64,000 nucleotides of DNA from Flavilitoribacter sp020436695. Its GTDB lineage: Bacteria; Bacteroidota; Bacteroidia; Chitinophagales; Saprospiraceae. The DNA lies in NCBI GenBank assembly GCA_041392665.1, contig JAWKLQ010000001.1:62001-126000 (forward strand), read 5' to 3'. Within the stretch, counting starts at the first letter, position 1. Each line of letters opens with the position of its first letter. The position numbers and the translations under genes are program-made. Below the pieces are notes generated by a model. The model ran no database searches, was not told where the DNA came from, and saw nothing but the letters and a program-made list of their open reading frames with translations. Shown here one piece after another: positions 55,563-64,000 of the stretch.

Positions 55563-57996
55563 ATTCACTCTTAAGACTCTTCACCGGATTCGCCAACGCC
55601 GCCCGGATACTCTGGTAACTTACCGTCAGGAAGGCAATGGCTACCGCCAGAATGCCCGTAATGGCAAATACCCACCAGGGAATGTTGATGTGATAGACAA
55701 AATCATTCAGCCAGCGATTCATCAGGAACCAGGCCAGCGGAGCAGCCAGTACCAGCGCGATCAGTACCAGTTTCATAAAGTCTTTGGATAACAAACCTAC
55801 AATGCCGGAAATACTGGCCCCGAGCACCTTGCGAATGCCGATCTCCTTGATGCGCTGGGCGGCCGCGTGGGTAGCCAGACCAAACAGGCCAAGGCAGGAG
55901 ATCAGAATAGCCAACAATCCGAAGGCCTTACAGGTAGCTGCCAAACGGGCGTCATCCTCGTAGAAACGGGCGATCTGTTCGTTCAGGAAATTACCACTGA
56001 AGACCTGTTCGGGCAGCACCCGGTCAAATACAGCCTGAACGGCAGTACTCGTACCGGCAACATTATCCGGACGGATCTTCAGGCCGGCTTCCCAGTAGTA
56101 TTCTTTCCGGGTGGTCATTAGCAGAGGTTGGTGCTCCTGATGAAAAGAATGAGTATGGAAATCTTCCGTTACCCCCACAATATCCAACATCCTACGGCTG
56201 CCCAGACGCAGTTTTTGCCCGACTACTTCATCCGGATTATTGATGCCCAGTTTGCGCAACAGGGTCATATTCACTACTGCCTCGCGCATGGTGTCCGCGT
56301 GATTGAACCATCTTCCGGCCAGCAGGTCGATGCCGTACGTTTTCTGATAATCTTCATCACAAAACTTCAGTGTTATACCGTAAGGCTCATCCTCCGGCCG
56401 GGATCCGTAGCGGAAATTGGAGGCCCAGGTATTGCCGGATAAGGGTTGATCACTACTGAAGCTAACAGATTCCACGGATGGTACCGCCAGCAATTGTTGC
56501 TTTAAGGTAGATTGCCGGGAAATAGTCGTGCTATCGCTGTTGAATGAAAAAGTATAGACCAGATCTTTTTTAAAGCCAAGATCCTGCGAGCGGATGTAAT
56601 CCAATTGTAAAATGGTAATGACTGCCCCGATGATCAATGCCTGAGCGATCACGAATTGCAGCACCACCAGCGATTTGCGCAGGGAGGCACCGCCCATGAG
56701 GCGCCGGCTGGCATTAGCCTTGAGCGCCTCCACCGGGCGAAAGCCGGCCAAGGTCAGAGAAGGATAAAGGCCGGCCAGCACCGTCACGCCTACTGCGATA
56801 GCCGCCAGCACTACCCAGATCTGTAGATTGGCAAAAAATGGTATATGATCCGGCACGTCGGATACGTACTTCAGCAGCGGTAGTGCCAACATAGCCAACG
56901 CTCCGCCAACTAATATAGATAGCCCTACGATCACGCCGGTCTCCGTCATGAACTGACTGATCAGTTGCCCTCGCAGGCCTCCAAGTGTTTTCCGTACGCC
57001 CACTTCCTTGGCGCGCAGGGAGGCCTGCGCGGTAGCCAGGTTAACAAAATTAAAACAGGCCATGATCAGGATGAGAATACCGATGGCCGATAGTATTTTC
57101 AGTCGGCTTTTACTGACGCGGTGCGTCCCGGAATTGCCCAGATCCTCGTTATAATGCAGGTCCGATAGTAGTTGCAGGGCATGATAGCGATCCTGGTCTC
57201 CATTCCGGCCTTTGTACTCATCCTGCCCGATCTGGGCCAGTACGCTTTCGGCCGCTTCCTCCTGATCTGCATCGTAGAGCACGGCGTAGATCTGATTATT
57301 GGAACTACAACTGCCCCAGCTTGTCTCATCAAAGAAAAAGTATTCGGCATTACCTCTAAGTGTTGGATAAGAAATAAAGAAAGGTACCGGAAAATCACAG
57401 TTATCCGGCAGGTCCGCTACTACTCCTTTCACCAACACCGGATGTATATTGTCGATCAATACCGTCTGATCCATTGCGGCTTCCCAGCTTCCAAAACATT
57501 TTTCCGCCCAACTCTCGGTCAGTACAATGGCTCCGGGCTCGGTTACTGCGGTTTCCTGGTTACCGGACAGCCAGTTCAGATCGAAGACCTGGAAGAATTC
57601 CGGCTCGACAAAAAAAGCGGTTTCCCCTTCCGCCATGCCGAGCTTCTTCAGGGGTGCTCCTCCACTCGGATTGGGGATGGTCAGGGTTGCCCACATCTCC
57701 CTTATCCGGCTCATATATTCAAACTGGCTCACCTTACTCTCGATCTCCGTCATGGCCGGTATGGGGGTGCAAACCCCGGGATCGATGCTTCCATCGGCCT
57801 CGACCTCTTCGTTGATCACGCGGACAATGCGATCATAATTCGCAAAATTCTTATTAAAACTGTATTCGTAATTCACCAGCCTGAATATCAGCAAGGCAGC
57901 CGCAATGCCGAGGGTGAGTCCGGCAATATTGATGGCGGTGTAGATCTTGTTCTTGCGCAGCGCGCGGAAAGCAATTTTCAAATGATTTAAAAGCAT
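55561..57996 (-). CDS. MacB/FtsX-type permease 11 of the array
   Basis: 811 residues, starting MLLNHLKIAFRALRKNKIYT and ending NPVKSLKSE. Coupling segments AKEVGVRKTLGGLRGQLISQ near residue 330 and KEIGIRKVLGASISGIVGLL near 719. The first periplasmic region has a Cys-containing loop (GSIDPGVCTPIPAMTEIESK) and a GSCSSNNQ stretch not seen in other members, so a disulfide is conceivable. 359 bases separate it from permease 12, the largest spacer in this run, which also holds the MITE-like element. Confidence 0.9.
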   Translation of the reverse strand: MLLNHLKIAFRALRKNKIYTAINIAGLTLGIAAALLIFRLVNYEYSFNKNFANYDRIVRVINEEVEADGSIDPGVCTPIPAMTEIESKVSQFEYMSRIREMWATLTIPNPSGGAPLKKLGMAEGETAFFVEPEFFQVFDLNWLSGNQETAVTEPGAIVLTESWAEKCFGSWEAAMDQTVLIDNIHPVLVKGVVADLPDNCDFPVPFFISYPTLRGNAEYFFFDETSWGSCSSNNQIYAVLYDADQEEAAESVLAQIGQDEYKGRNGDQDRYHALQLLSDLHYNEDLGNSGTHRVSKSRLKILSAIGILILIMACFNFVNLATAQASLRAKEVGVRKTLGGLRGQLISQFMTETGVIVGLSILVGGALAMLALPLLKYVSDVPDHIPFFANLQIWVVLAAIAVGVTVLAGLYPSLTLAGFRPVEALKANASRRLMGGASLRKSLVVLQFVIAQALIIGAVITILQLDYIRSQDLGFKKDLVYTFSFNSDSTTISRQSTLKQQLLAVPSVESVSFSSDQPLSGNTWASNFRYGSRPEDEPYGITLKFCDEDYQKTYGIDLLAGRWFNHADTMREAVVNMTLLRKLGINNPDEVVGQKLRLGSRRMLDIVGVTEDFHTHSFHQEHQPLLMTTRKEYYWEAGLKIRPDNVAGTSTAVQAVFDRVLPEQVFSGNFLNEQIARFYEDDARLAATCKAFGLLAILISCLGLFGLATHAAAQRIKEIGIRKVLGASISGIVGLLSKDFMKLVLIALVLAAPLAWFLMNRWLNDFVYHINIPWWVFAITGILAVAIAFLTVSYQSIRAALANPVKSLKSE

Positions 57997-58355
57997 ATTG
58001 TTGATGTTATGATACTACGATGTTGTGATGTTAAGTATGTGAGCAAAATTATTGTGGCAACCTCTGATCGCGGGAATTTTCGTGCTAATTGAGGCGGAGG
58101 TTCCCGACCTTAGCCGTAGCTAAGGGAGGCGGTTCTCTAACGAAGAGTAGCGCGAAAAGGCCCCATCAGAGTTGATACGTTTAATTTGCTCACATACTTA
58201 TGATGTTGCGATACTACAATACTGCGATATTAGAATGCCGTGATATAATGAAATAGAAGTAATCCAATCCACCATAATTGCGGCCTCGAAATTTCAATTT
58301 TGCTACAATCATTACCGCATCACAACATCACAGAATCACAGCATTATAGCATCAG
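57997..58355. repeat. Word-arm hairpin between permeases 12 and 11, split by an inserted element
   Basis: Left arm 57999-58031 plus 58201-58245 (TGTTGATGTTATGATACTAC; TGATGTTGCGATACTACAAT). Right arm about 58314-58352 (CCGCATCACAACATCACAGA then ATCACAGCATTATAGCATCA). Removing 58032-58200 restores a continuous left arm. Confidence 0.7.
58032..58200. mobile_element. 169-bp MITE-like element with 16-bp terminal inverted repeats
   Basis: TAAGTATGTGAGCAAA (58032-58047) and its exact reverse complement (58185-58200) bound the element. TGATGT abuts both ends, a possible target duplication, although that word is common here. Inside, GATCGCGGGAATTTTCGTGC and its partner around 58148-58168, CTCTGAT/ATCAGAG, and a central CTTAG-CCGTAG-CTAAG stem allow the whole element to fold. 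It has no coding capacity. I see no second copy in the window. Confidence 0.65.
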
Positions 58356-60821
58356 TTATTCACTTTTTAAAGCCCGGACCGGATTGGCCAAAGCCGCTTT
58401 AATACTCTGAAAACTCATGGTCAAAAAGGCCAGCGTGATCACCAACCCACCTGCCAGCACAAATACCCACCATTCCACACTGATGCGGTAAGCAAAATGC
58501 TCCAGCCACCGGCTCATAGCCCACCAGGTCAGCGGTATAGCCAGCAGAAAAGCGACAAGTACCGGTTTCAGCAGATCTTTGGACAGTAAGCCGATCAGCC
58601 CGGAGGTACTTGCCCCCAGTACCTTGCGAATGCCGATCTCCTTGGTACGTTGCGTGATCATATAACCGGACAGAGCGAATAGCCCCAGACAGCCGACAAG
58701 AATGGCCAACAGGGCAAATACGGTGGATAAACTGCCGAAGCGACGTTCATTTGCGTATTGTCGATTAAAATAATCATCCAGAAAAAAGTAATCAAAGGGA
58801 TTTCCCGGGAAAGCCGTATCCCAGGCCTGCCGGATCTGCCCCAGGGCCCGGTCCACGTCATCCGTACGAAGTCGCAGAGAATAGAATTCTCCGCTGTAAC
58901 GGGTATGGTAGAACACGGAAGGGTCCACTGCCTGCTTTAGCGAAACCTGATGATAGTCGTTGACAACCCCCACTACGATGGGATTCCAGAGAAAGTCCGG
59001 CAAGGCGATCGTCCGCCCGATAATGTCTTCCGGCGTATCGTACCCCAACAGCGACACCGCCGATTGGGTAATAATAACGGAAGTATCTCCATCCCGGGGA
59101 AAGTCGGGGGAGAAATTGCGGCCGGCCAGCAGATCCATTTCAAAAACCTTTATAAAATCATAATCCATGCTGTTGAATCGCAGGCTCACCAGTGCCTCAT
59201 CACCGGCACCGTAGGGCTTCGCACCGACCAGGTATTCCCGTTGTTTTCCAGGAACCGTAAAAGAAGTTGAAACAGCTGCTACATCGGGGCTTTTAGCCAA
59301 TTCGGCTCTGAATACGTCAATAGCCGAGTCAAAGGCTTTTCGATCTTTCTGAGCAATACCGGGCCGTTCAAGTACGAGTACCTGATCGATATTCACTCCG
59401 ATGTCCCGGCTGAGCATATAATTCAGTTGCCGGTAAATGATGATGGTGCCGGCGATCAGCATCACCGAAGCGGTAAACTGTACCACCACCAGGGATTTGC
59501 GCAACAACACCCCACTTTTCGTATTCTTCAGTGTGCCTTTCAGCACGGATACCGGGCGGAAAGAGGATAACACAATGGCCGGATAAAAGCCAGAGAGCAT
59601 CGTACCGATTAGCCAAAGGGCCGGCAGCAAAAACAGGAACCAACCCGATGTGAGATCGGCAAACTGAAAATCCAGTCCGCTGAGCTCATTGAATTTGGGC
59701 AGCGCCAGTGTCAGCAGTCCTAGCGCCAGAAAGATCGCGATGGCGTTGACCAGAGCGGCTTCTACCAGAAACTGGCTGACCAACTGGGTCTTCTGTGCGC
59801 CCGACACTTTTCTTACCCCTACTTCCCGGGCGCGTTCCATGGATCTGGCAGTAGACAGATTGACATAATTTATCCAGGCAATGATCAACACAAACAGACC
59901 GATCAAGCTCATAAAGAACACTACCCGATGATCTCCGTTGGCTTCAACTTCATCCGTCAGGTCCGAATACAGATGAATATTGGGCAGGGCCTGTAATACT
60001 AGTACATCCCTGCGATTTTCGGCGGCCTGATCAGGTTTATTCTTCGCCACGATAGCCGGCAGTTTGGCTGTGACCGCAGCCGGATCAGCATCCGGTCGCA
60101 GTTTCAGGAAAGTGTACATATCATTGCGTTGCCAGCTCTGGTCATAGCGGGCAAGAGCGCGCTCATGACGACTATAGAGCGTCGAATATGAAAACAATAC
60201 ATCGAATTTCAGATGCGTATTAGCCGGCAGTTCCCTGAATACCCCACGAACCTCGACCAGCTCATTATTGAAATCATCATCCTGCATGTGCAAGTGTTGC
60301 CCCACAGGGTTTTCACTACCGAAGTAGAGCTGCGCATATTTCTCGGAAATGACCGCCGTATTCGGTTCCTGTAAGGCGGTAGCGGCATTACCGTGCAGCA
60401 TTTCGTACCCCATGAGCGGTAGGAATGAGGCATCTGCGTACAGAAAGTGCTTTTGCTTGTAGGCAACAGGCTCCGGGCGGGCCGCCTCATTGGTGATGAT
60501 CACATTGTTCTTGTAGCCGAGGTTATACAGGCGCGCGTATTCCAGCACCTCCGGCAGCTCACGCTTGAGAGCCGGACCGGCCGCCGGATAATTTTCCGCA
60601 CTCGCGAATTCAAGTTCTCCATTGATGTAGTGCTCCAGACTGAGCCGGTAGATGTTTGCGGAATCCGGAATAAAATCCTCATAACTGCGCTCGAAGTAGA
60701 CATACTGGGCAATGATCAGAAAGACCGCCATCCCGATAGACAGACCGGCAATATTGATCAGCGTATGCCCCTTGCGCTTGAGCAGATTGCGGATCGAAAT
60801 CTTTAAATAACCTCTTAACAT
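58356..60821 (-). CDS. MacB/FtsX-type permease 12 of the array
   Basis: 821 residues, the longest member, starting MLRGYLKISIRNLLKRKGHT and ending NPVRALKSE. Coupling segments AREVGVRKVSGAQKTQLVSQ near residue 335 and KEIGIRKVLGASTSGLIGLL near 729. First helix region NIAGLSIGMAVFLIIAQYVY resembles that of permease 3 (AQYIRFENSFD), suggesting these two descend from one copy. It is 88 bases downstream of permease 13 across a very regular hairpin. Confidence 0.9.
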   Translation of the reverse strand: MLRGYLKISIRNLLKRKGHTLINIAGLSIGMAVFLIIAQYVYFERSYEDFIPDSANIYRLSLEHYINGELEFASAENYPAAGPALKRELPEVLEYARLYNLGYKNNVIITNEAARPEPVAYKQKHFLYADASFLPLMGYEMLHGNAATALQEPNTAVISEKYAQLYFGSENPVGQHLHMQDDDFNNELVEVRGVFRELPANTHLKFDVLFSYSTLYSRHERALARYDQSWQRNDMYTFLKLRPDADPAAVTAKLPAIVAKNKPDQAAENRRDVLVLQALPNIHLYSDLTDEVEANGDHRVVFFMSLIGLFVLIIAWINYVNLSTARSMERAREVGVRKVSGAQKTQLVSQFLVEAALVNAIAIFLALGLLTLALPKFNELSGLDFQFADLTSGWFLFLLPALWLIGTMLSGFYPAIVLSSFRPVSVLKGTLKNTKSGVLLRKSLVVVQFTASVMLIAGTIIIYRQLNYMLSRDIGVNIDQVLVLERPGIAQKDRKAFDSAIDVFRAELAKSPDVAAVSTSFTVPGKQREYLVGAKPYGAGDEALVSLRFNSMDYDFIKVFEMDLLAGRNFSPDFPRDGDTSVIITQSAVSLLGYDTPEDIIGRTIALPDFLWNPIVVGVVNDYHQVSLKQAVDPSVFYHTRYSGEFYSLRLRTDDVDRALGQIRQAWDTAFPGNPFDYFFLDDYFNRQYANERRFGSLSTVFALLAILVGCLGLFALSGYMITQRTKEIGIRKVLGASTSGLIGLLSKDLLKPVLVAFLLAIPLTWWAMSRWLEHFAYRISVEWWVFVLAGGLVITLAFLTMSFQSIKAALANPVRALKSE

Positions 60822-60832
60822 GATAATAGTAT

Positions 60833-60907
60833 TAGTCGTAAGTCATAAGTCGGATAGTCGTAAGTCTATTCCCCAGACTGAGGACTTACGACTATCCGAC
60901 TTACGAC
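60833..60907. repeat. Hairpin of AGTCGTAAGTC words with a perfect 21-bp stem
   Basis: 60846-60866 and 60883-60903 are exact reverse complements, loop 16. A further, less exact AGTCGTAAGTC copy extends the left arm. It fills the 88-base gap between permeases 13 and 12. Same word as at 16009-16080 and 35695-35844, many kilobases away. Confidence 0.88.
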
Positions 60908-60909
60908 CA

Positions 60910-63366
60910 TCATTCATTTCGCAACGAATCGATCGGATTTGTCAGGGCCGTTTTCACGCTTTGGATGCTAATGGTAAAGAATGCGATGAGCAGTACCGCA
61001 ATACCAGCCAGCACGAACAATCCCCAGTCCATTGGGATACGATAGGCAAAATCAGCAAGCCATTGTTTCATTCCGTAAAAAGCCAGTGGAATGGCGATAA
61101 GCAGCGCGACACCCACCAGTTTGAGAAAGTCTTTTGATAAAAGACTAACAATTCCCGCAACGGATGCACCCAACACTTTACGAATGCCAATCTCCTTGGT
61201 GCGTTGCTCGGTAGCGTAGCTTGCCAAACCAAATAATCCCAGACAGCTCACGAATACAGACAGCAAAGCAAAAATGCCGGCAATCCGGCCTACCCGCTGC
61301 TCCGCCTGGTACATCTGAGCAAAAGACTCATCCATAAAGCGATAACTGAACGGCTGGTCCGGAGCCATGGCCCGCCACTGACGTTCCAGCTCGGTCAGGA
61401 CAGCATCCGTTTCGGAGGCATCATAGCGGAAAGAGATCAGACCATTGGACGGTTGCAGCACCATGCATAGTGCTCCGATATTCTCGCGCATACTGGCCCA
61501 GTGAAAATTCTCTACTACTCCGATCACGGTGAGTTCACTAAAATCTTCCGGACTGGGCGGACCATCCGAGCTGGCATCCATATAGTATACTTTCTTGCCG
61601 ATGGGATCATCGTAGCCAAATAGTCGGGCGGCCGTTTCATTGAGAATAACTGCGGCACTATCGGTTAGTTGGCGCAGATCAAAATTCCGCCCAGCGGTCA
61701 GTTCCATACCAAGGGTCGACAGGTAATCTTCATCCACCCGCCAAGTCTGCATATTGACCGAATTATCAGCCTGGAAAGAGCGAGCCTTGGAGTAGGTCTG
61801 ATCCGAGCGTGAAGAAGGTACGGGGAGGTAGCTGCTGATGGTAACCTGCTGTACCGCAGGATGTTTCAGCATTTCTTCCTTAAAGGTTTTCGATCTATCG
61901 CCCAAGGCATATGCACTATTGAGGATGACTACCTGACTTTTGTCAAACCCCAATTTTTTATTTTGAATAAAATGAAGTTGTTTGAAGACCATCAGGGTAG
62001 CAATGATCAGACTTGCCGATGTTACAAACTGAAAAACAACCAATACCGAGCGAAAGCCAGCTCCCTTTCGTTTACCCCCCATTTGCCCTTTAAGTATTTT
62101 GATCGTGTCAAAAGCAGACAGAAAAAAGGCCGGATAACTTCCTGCCAGCAGACCTACCACACCAATTGTACCAATCAGAGATAACCAGAACAACGGAGAT
62201 GTCCAGGGCATAGACAGATCGCGATCGGCCAATGCGGCGTACCATGGCAATGCGGCCATTGCAAGTACCACGGCCAGTCCAACCGACAGTGCAGCGAGTA
62301 ATGTACTCTCACTCAAAAACTGGCTGATCAGCGCCGAACGACGGCTGCCCATTACCCGTCGTACGCCAATCTCTTTGGCCCGGTCGGCCGACCGGGCCGT
62401 CGAAAGGTTCATAAAATTGATACAGGCAATAATGAGGATGAAAGCGGCAATGGCACCGAAGATCCATACATATTTAATGCTACCGTTGGGAGCCAGTTCC
62501 ACCGTTTGGTCGGAATACAAATGAATATCGGTCAGATCCTGAAGATAGAAGCGGGCGTACTGGCCGCCAGACTCCATTTCCTCCTGAGATATGCCCAGTA
62601 GTTGTTTGGCGGTTTGCCCAACTTTATCCCTGGCATAGGCAGCAAATTTCTCTTTAAAATCAGCTACATCCGTACCAGGTCGCAGGAGCAGGTAGGTATG
62701 AAAGTTGTTGTTCATAGCCCAGAGCGTGGGATCATTCGCTACTTCCCCGTTACCATTCATGGACAGCAGCAGATCGGCCCGAAAATGAGAATTCACCGGC
62801 ATATCTTCATATACTGCGCTTACCGTCCAGCGATCCCGATTGTCCAGGATCAAGGTCTGTCCAATGGCTTGCTGAGCGGTAGCAAAGTACTTCTCTGCCC
62901 GACTACGGGAAATGGCCACTGTATTAGGATCCGTAAGACAGGTCAAGGCATTACCTTCTACCATTTCTATTGGAAAGACTTCAAAGAAAGTACTATCTAC
63001 CGTCAGCACATCTGCTTCCGAGATATTTTGGCGTCCTTCACCATCCCGCTTCACCAGGTACCTGCCGTAATCACGAAAGCGCACCCAACTCTGCACTTCG
63101 GGCAAGTCCTTACCGCAGTCCGGCCCCAGGATAGAACCCACCACTGCCATCTGCATATGGTTGCCACCAAACTTGATATCCGATACCGGCCGTACGATGC
63201 GGTCAACGTTCGGATTCCATTTATCGTAGCTCAGCTCATTCGCCACATAAAGCAGGATGAGCAGACAACAGGCTACGCCGATGGACAGCCCGAAGATATT
63301 GATGAAGCTGAAGCCCTTGTTCTTCAAGAGGCTTCGCCAGGCCATTTTTAGATAATTTTTCAACAT
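60910..63366 (-). CDS. MacB/FtsX-type permease 13 of the array
   Basis: 818 residues, starting MLKNYLKMAWRSLLKNKGFS and ending NPIDSLRNE. Coupling segments AKEIGVRRVMGSRRSALISQ near residue 332 and KEIGIRKVLGASVAGIVSLL near 727. Over its last 200 residues it is nearly the same protein as permease 14 (shared stretches such as VSCLGLFGLASYATEQRTKE and IAFFTISIQSV), whereas other pairs resemble each other only in the coupling and membrane segments. Only 12 bases separate the two genes, without a hairpin. Confidence 0.9.
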   Translation of the reverse strand: MLKNYLKMAWRSLLKNKGFSFINIFGLSIGVACCLLILLYVANELSYDKWNPNVDRIVRPVSDIKFGGNHMQMAVVGSILGPDCGKDLPEVQSWVRFRDYGRYLVKRDGEGRQNISEADVLTVDSTFFEVFPIEMVEGNALTCLTDPNTVAISRSRAEKYFATAQQAIGQTLILDNRDRWTVSAVYEDMPVNSHFRADLLLSMNGNGEVANDPTLWAMNNNFHTYLLLRPGTDVADFKEKFAAYARDKVGQTAKQLLGISQEEMESGGQYARFYLQDLTDIHLYSDQTVELAPNGSIKYVWIFGAIAAFILIIACINFMNLSTARSADRAKEIGVRRVMGSRRSALISQFLSESTLLAALSVGLAVVLAMAALPWYAALADRDLSMPWTSPLFWLSLIGTIGVVGLLAGSYPAFFLSAFDTIKILKGQMGGKRKGAGFRSVLVVFQFVTSASLIIATLMVFKQLHFIQNKKLGFDKSQVVILNSAYALGDRSKTFKEEMLKHPAVQQVTISSYLPVPSSRSDQTYSKARSFQADNSVNMQTWRVDEDYLSTLGMELTAGRNFDLRQLTDSAAVILNETAARLFGYDDPIGKKVYYMDASSDGPPSPEDFSELTVIGVVENFHWASMRENIGALCMVLQPSNGLISFRYDASETDAVLTELERQWRAMAPDQPFSYRFMDESFAQMYQAEQRVGRIAGIFALLSVFVSCLGLFGLASYATEQRTKEIGIRKVLGASVAGIVSLLSKDFLKLVGVALLIAIPLAFYGMKQWLADFAYRIPMDWGLFVLAGIAVLLIAFFTISIQSVKTALTNPIDSLRNE

Positions 63367-63378
63367 AGTACCAGGTGT

Positions 63379-64000
63379 TTATTCGCTTCTGAGTGATTGA
63401 ATAGGGTTAGTCAAAGCCGTTCTTACACTTTGGATACTGATGGTAAAAAAGGCAATAATGAGTATCGCCACGCCCGCCAGAGCAAATAGCCCCCAGTTGA
63501 GCGAAATGCGATAAGCAAAATCTTCCAGCCATTGATTCATGGCGTAAAAGGCCAGCGGCAAAGCAATGATCAGTGCCACCAGGACCAGCCTCAGGAAGTC
63601 TTTTGATAATAAGCCGACAATGCCGGCTACCGAAGCGCCCAGTACTTTGCGAATGCCGATCTCTTTGGTACGCTGCTCCGTAGCGTAACTGGCCAGTCCG
63701 AACAGCCCCAGGCAACTCACGAAAATGGAAAGCAGGGCAAAAACTGCAGCAATGCTTCCTACCCGCTGCTCCGCCGTATACATCTCCGCAAATGACTCAT
63801 TGAGAAAGCGATAACTAAAGGGTTCTTCCGGGGCCATTCCTTTCCATTTACCTTCCAAAGCAGAGATAAGAGTTTCTGTATCTTTACCGGCATAACGTAC
63901 CGACATGGAGCCCGTGGAGCGACCGAAGCGCAGGCAAAGTGTCCCGATATTTTCTCGCATGCTGGCCCAGTGAAAATCCTTCACTACACCGATGATGGTC
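63379..64000 (-). CDS. MacB/FtsX-type permease 14, cut by the right edge
   Basis: C-terminal 206 residues of a further permease; the frame is open through the edge (TIIGVVKDFHWASMREN). C-half coupling segment KEIGIRKVLGASVAGIVGLL, TM6-8, and the C-terminus NPIQSLRSE. Recent tandem duplicate of permease 13, judged by the near-identity of their C-terminal halves. It shows that the array continues beyond the window. Confidence 0.9.
   Translation of the reverse strand, partial: TIIGVVKDFHWASMRENIGTLCLRFGRSTGSMSVRYAGKDTETLISALEGKWKGMAPEEPFSYRFLNESFAEMYTAEQRVGSIAAVFALLSIFVSCLGLFGLASYATEQRTKEIGIRKVLGASVAGIVGLLSKDFLRLVLVALIIALPLAFYAMNQWLEDFAYRISLNWGLFALAGVAILIIAFFTISIQSVRTALTNPIQSLRSE

Noticed and set aside
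58079..58195. MITE-like element as a tRNA or riboswitch
   Set aside because: No cloverleaf or known aptamer pattern, and exact terminal inverted repeats point to a mobile element.
29230..60907. Word repeats in spacers as CRISPR arrays
   Set aside because: Words are 8-20 bases, degenerate and tandem without unique spacers of constant length, and no cas genes are nearby.

Overview
The window looks like a chromosomal piece of a free-living Bacteroidota bacterium, probably of the Saprospiria/Lewinella type. This is an inference from several signs: TAnnTTTG-type promoter boxes, a TonB receptor with a carboxypeptidase-like front domain, a type IX secretion tail, lipoproteins, and a large FtsX-type permease expansion. 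I see no rRNA, tRNA, CRISPR or intact insertion sequence.

Region 1 (1-12753, all on the minus strand) is a surface polysaccharide locus. In transcription order it carries a UDP-GlcNAc3NAcA branch (wbpE, wbpD, wbpB homologues), a UDP-glucuronate 4-epimerase, a CpsB-type phosphatase, a Wza-type export lipoprotein, a Wzc-type tyrosine autokinase, an ABC exporter and the first two pseudaminic acid genes (pseB, pseC; pseC runs off the left edge). Three of these genes look damaged or unusual. The ABC exporter is split at an A8 run, wbpE carries a one-base frameshift, and wbpB has no usual start codon because a repeat runs into its 5' end.

Region 2 (12918-22628, plus strand) holds two DUF1080 proteins, a Gfo/Idh/MocA oxidoreductase, an M1 aminopeptidase, a sugar isomerase-type TIM barrel protein, a TonB receptor, a TMEM220-like membrane protein and an Rpn-type nuclease. 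The DUF1080/oxidoreductase/isomerase set fits a 3-keto-sugar catabolic route. A possible small RNA lies between the two DUF1080 genes.

Region 3 (22811-64000) is the striking part: fourteen two-domain MacB/FtsX-type permeases of about 790-820 residues (two on plus, twelve on minus, the last cut by the right edge), with only one ABC ATPase. Uma2, an intradiol-dioxygenase-like secreted protein, a GAF/PAS histidine kinase and an M57 metalloprotease are interspersed. Sigma-54-like -24/-12 promoters, each with an upstream palindrome of the form TGTYCR-N4-TGAACA, precede the first permease, the ATPase and the head of the six-permease minus-strand run. This suggests one enhancer-activated regulon. 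Nearly every spacer between the permeases is a long imperfect hairpin whose arms are built from short degenerate words. The words differ from spacer to spacer but stay complementary within each, and the arms often begin in the last codons of the permease. One spacer also contains a 169-bp element with 16-bp terminal inverted repeats that looks like a MITE.
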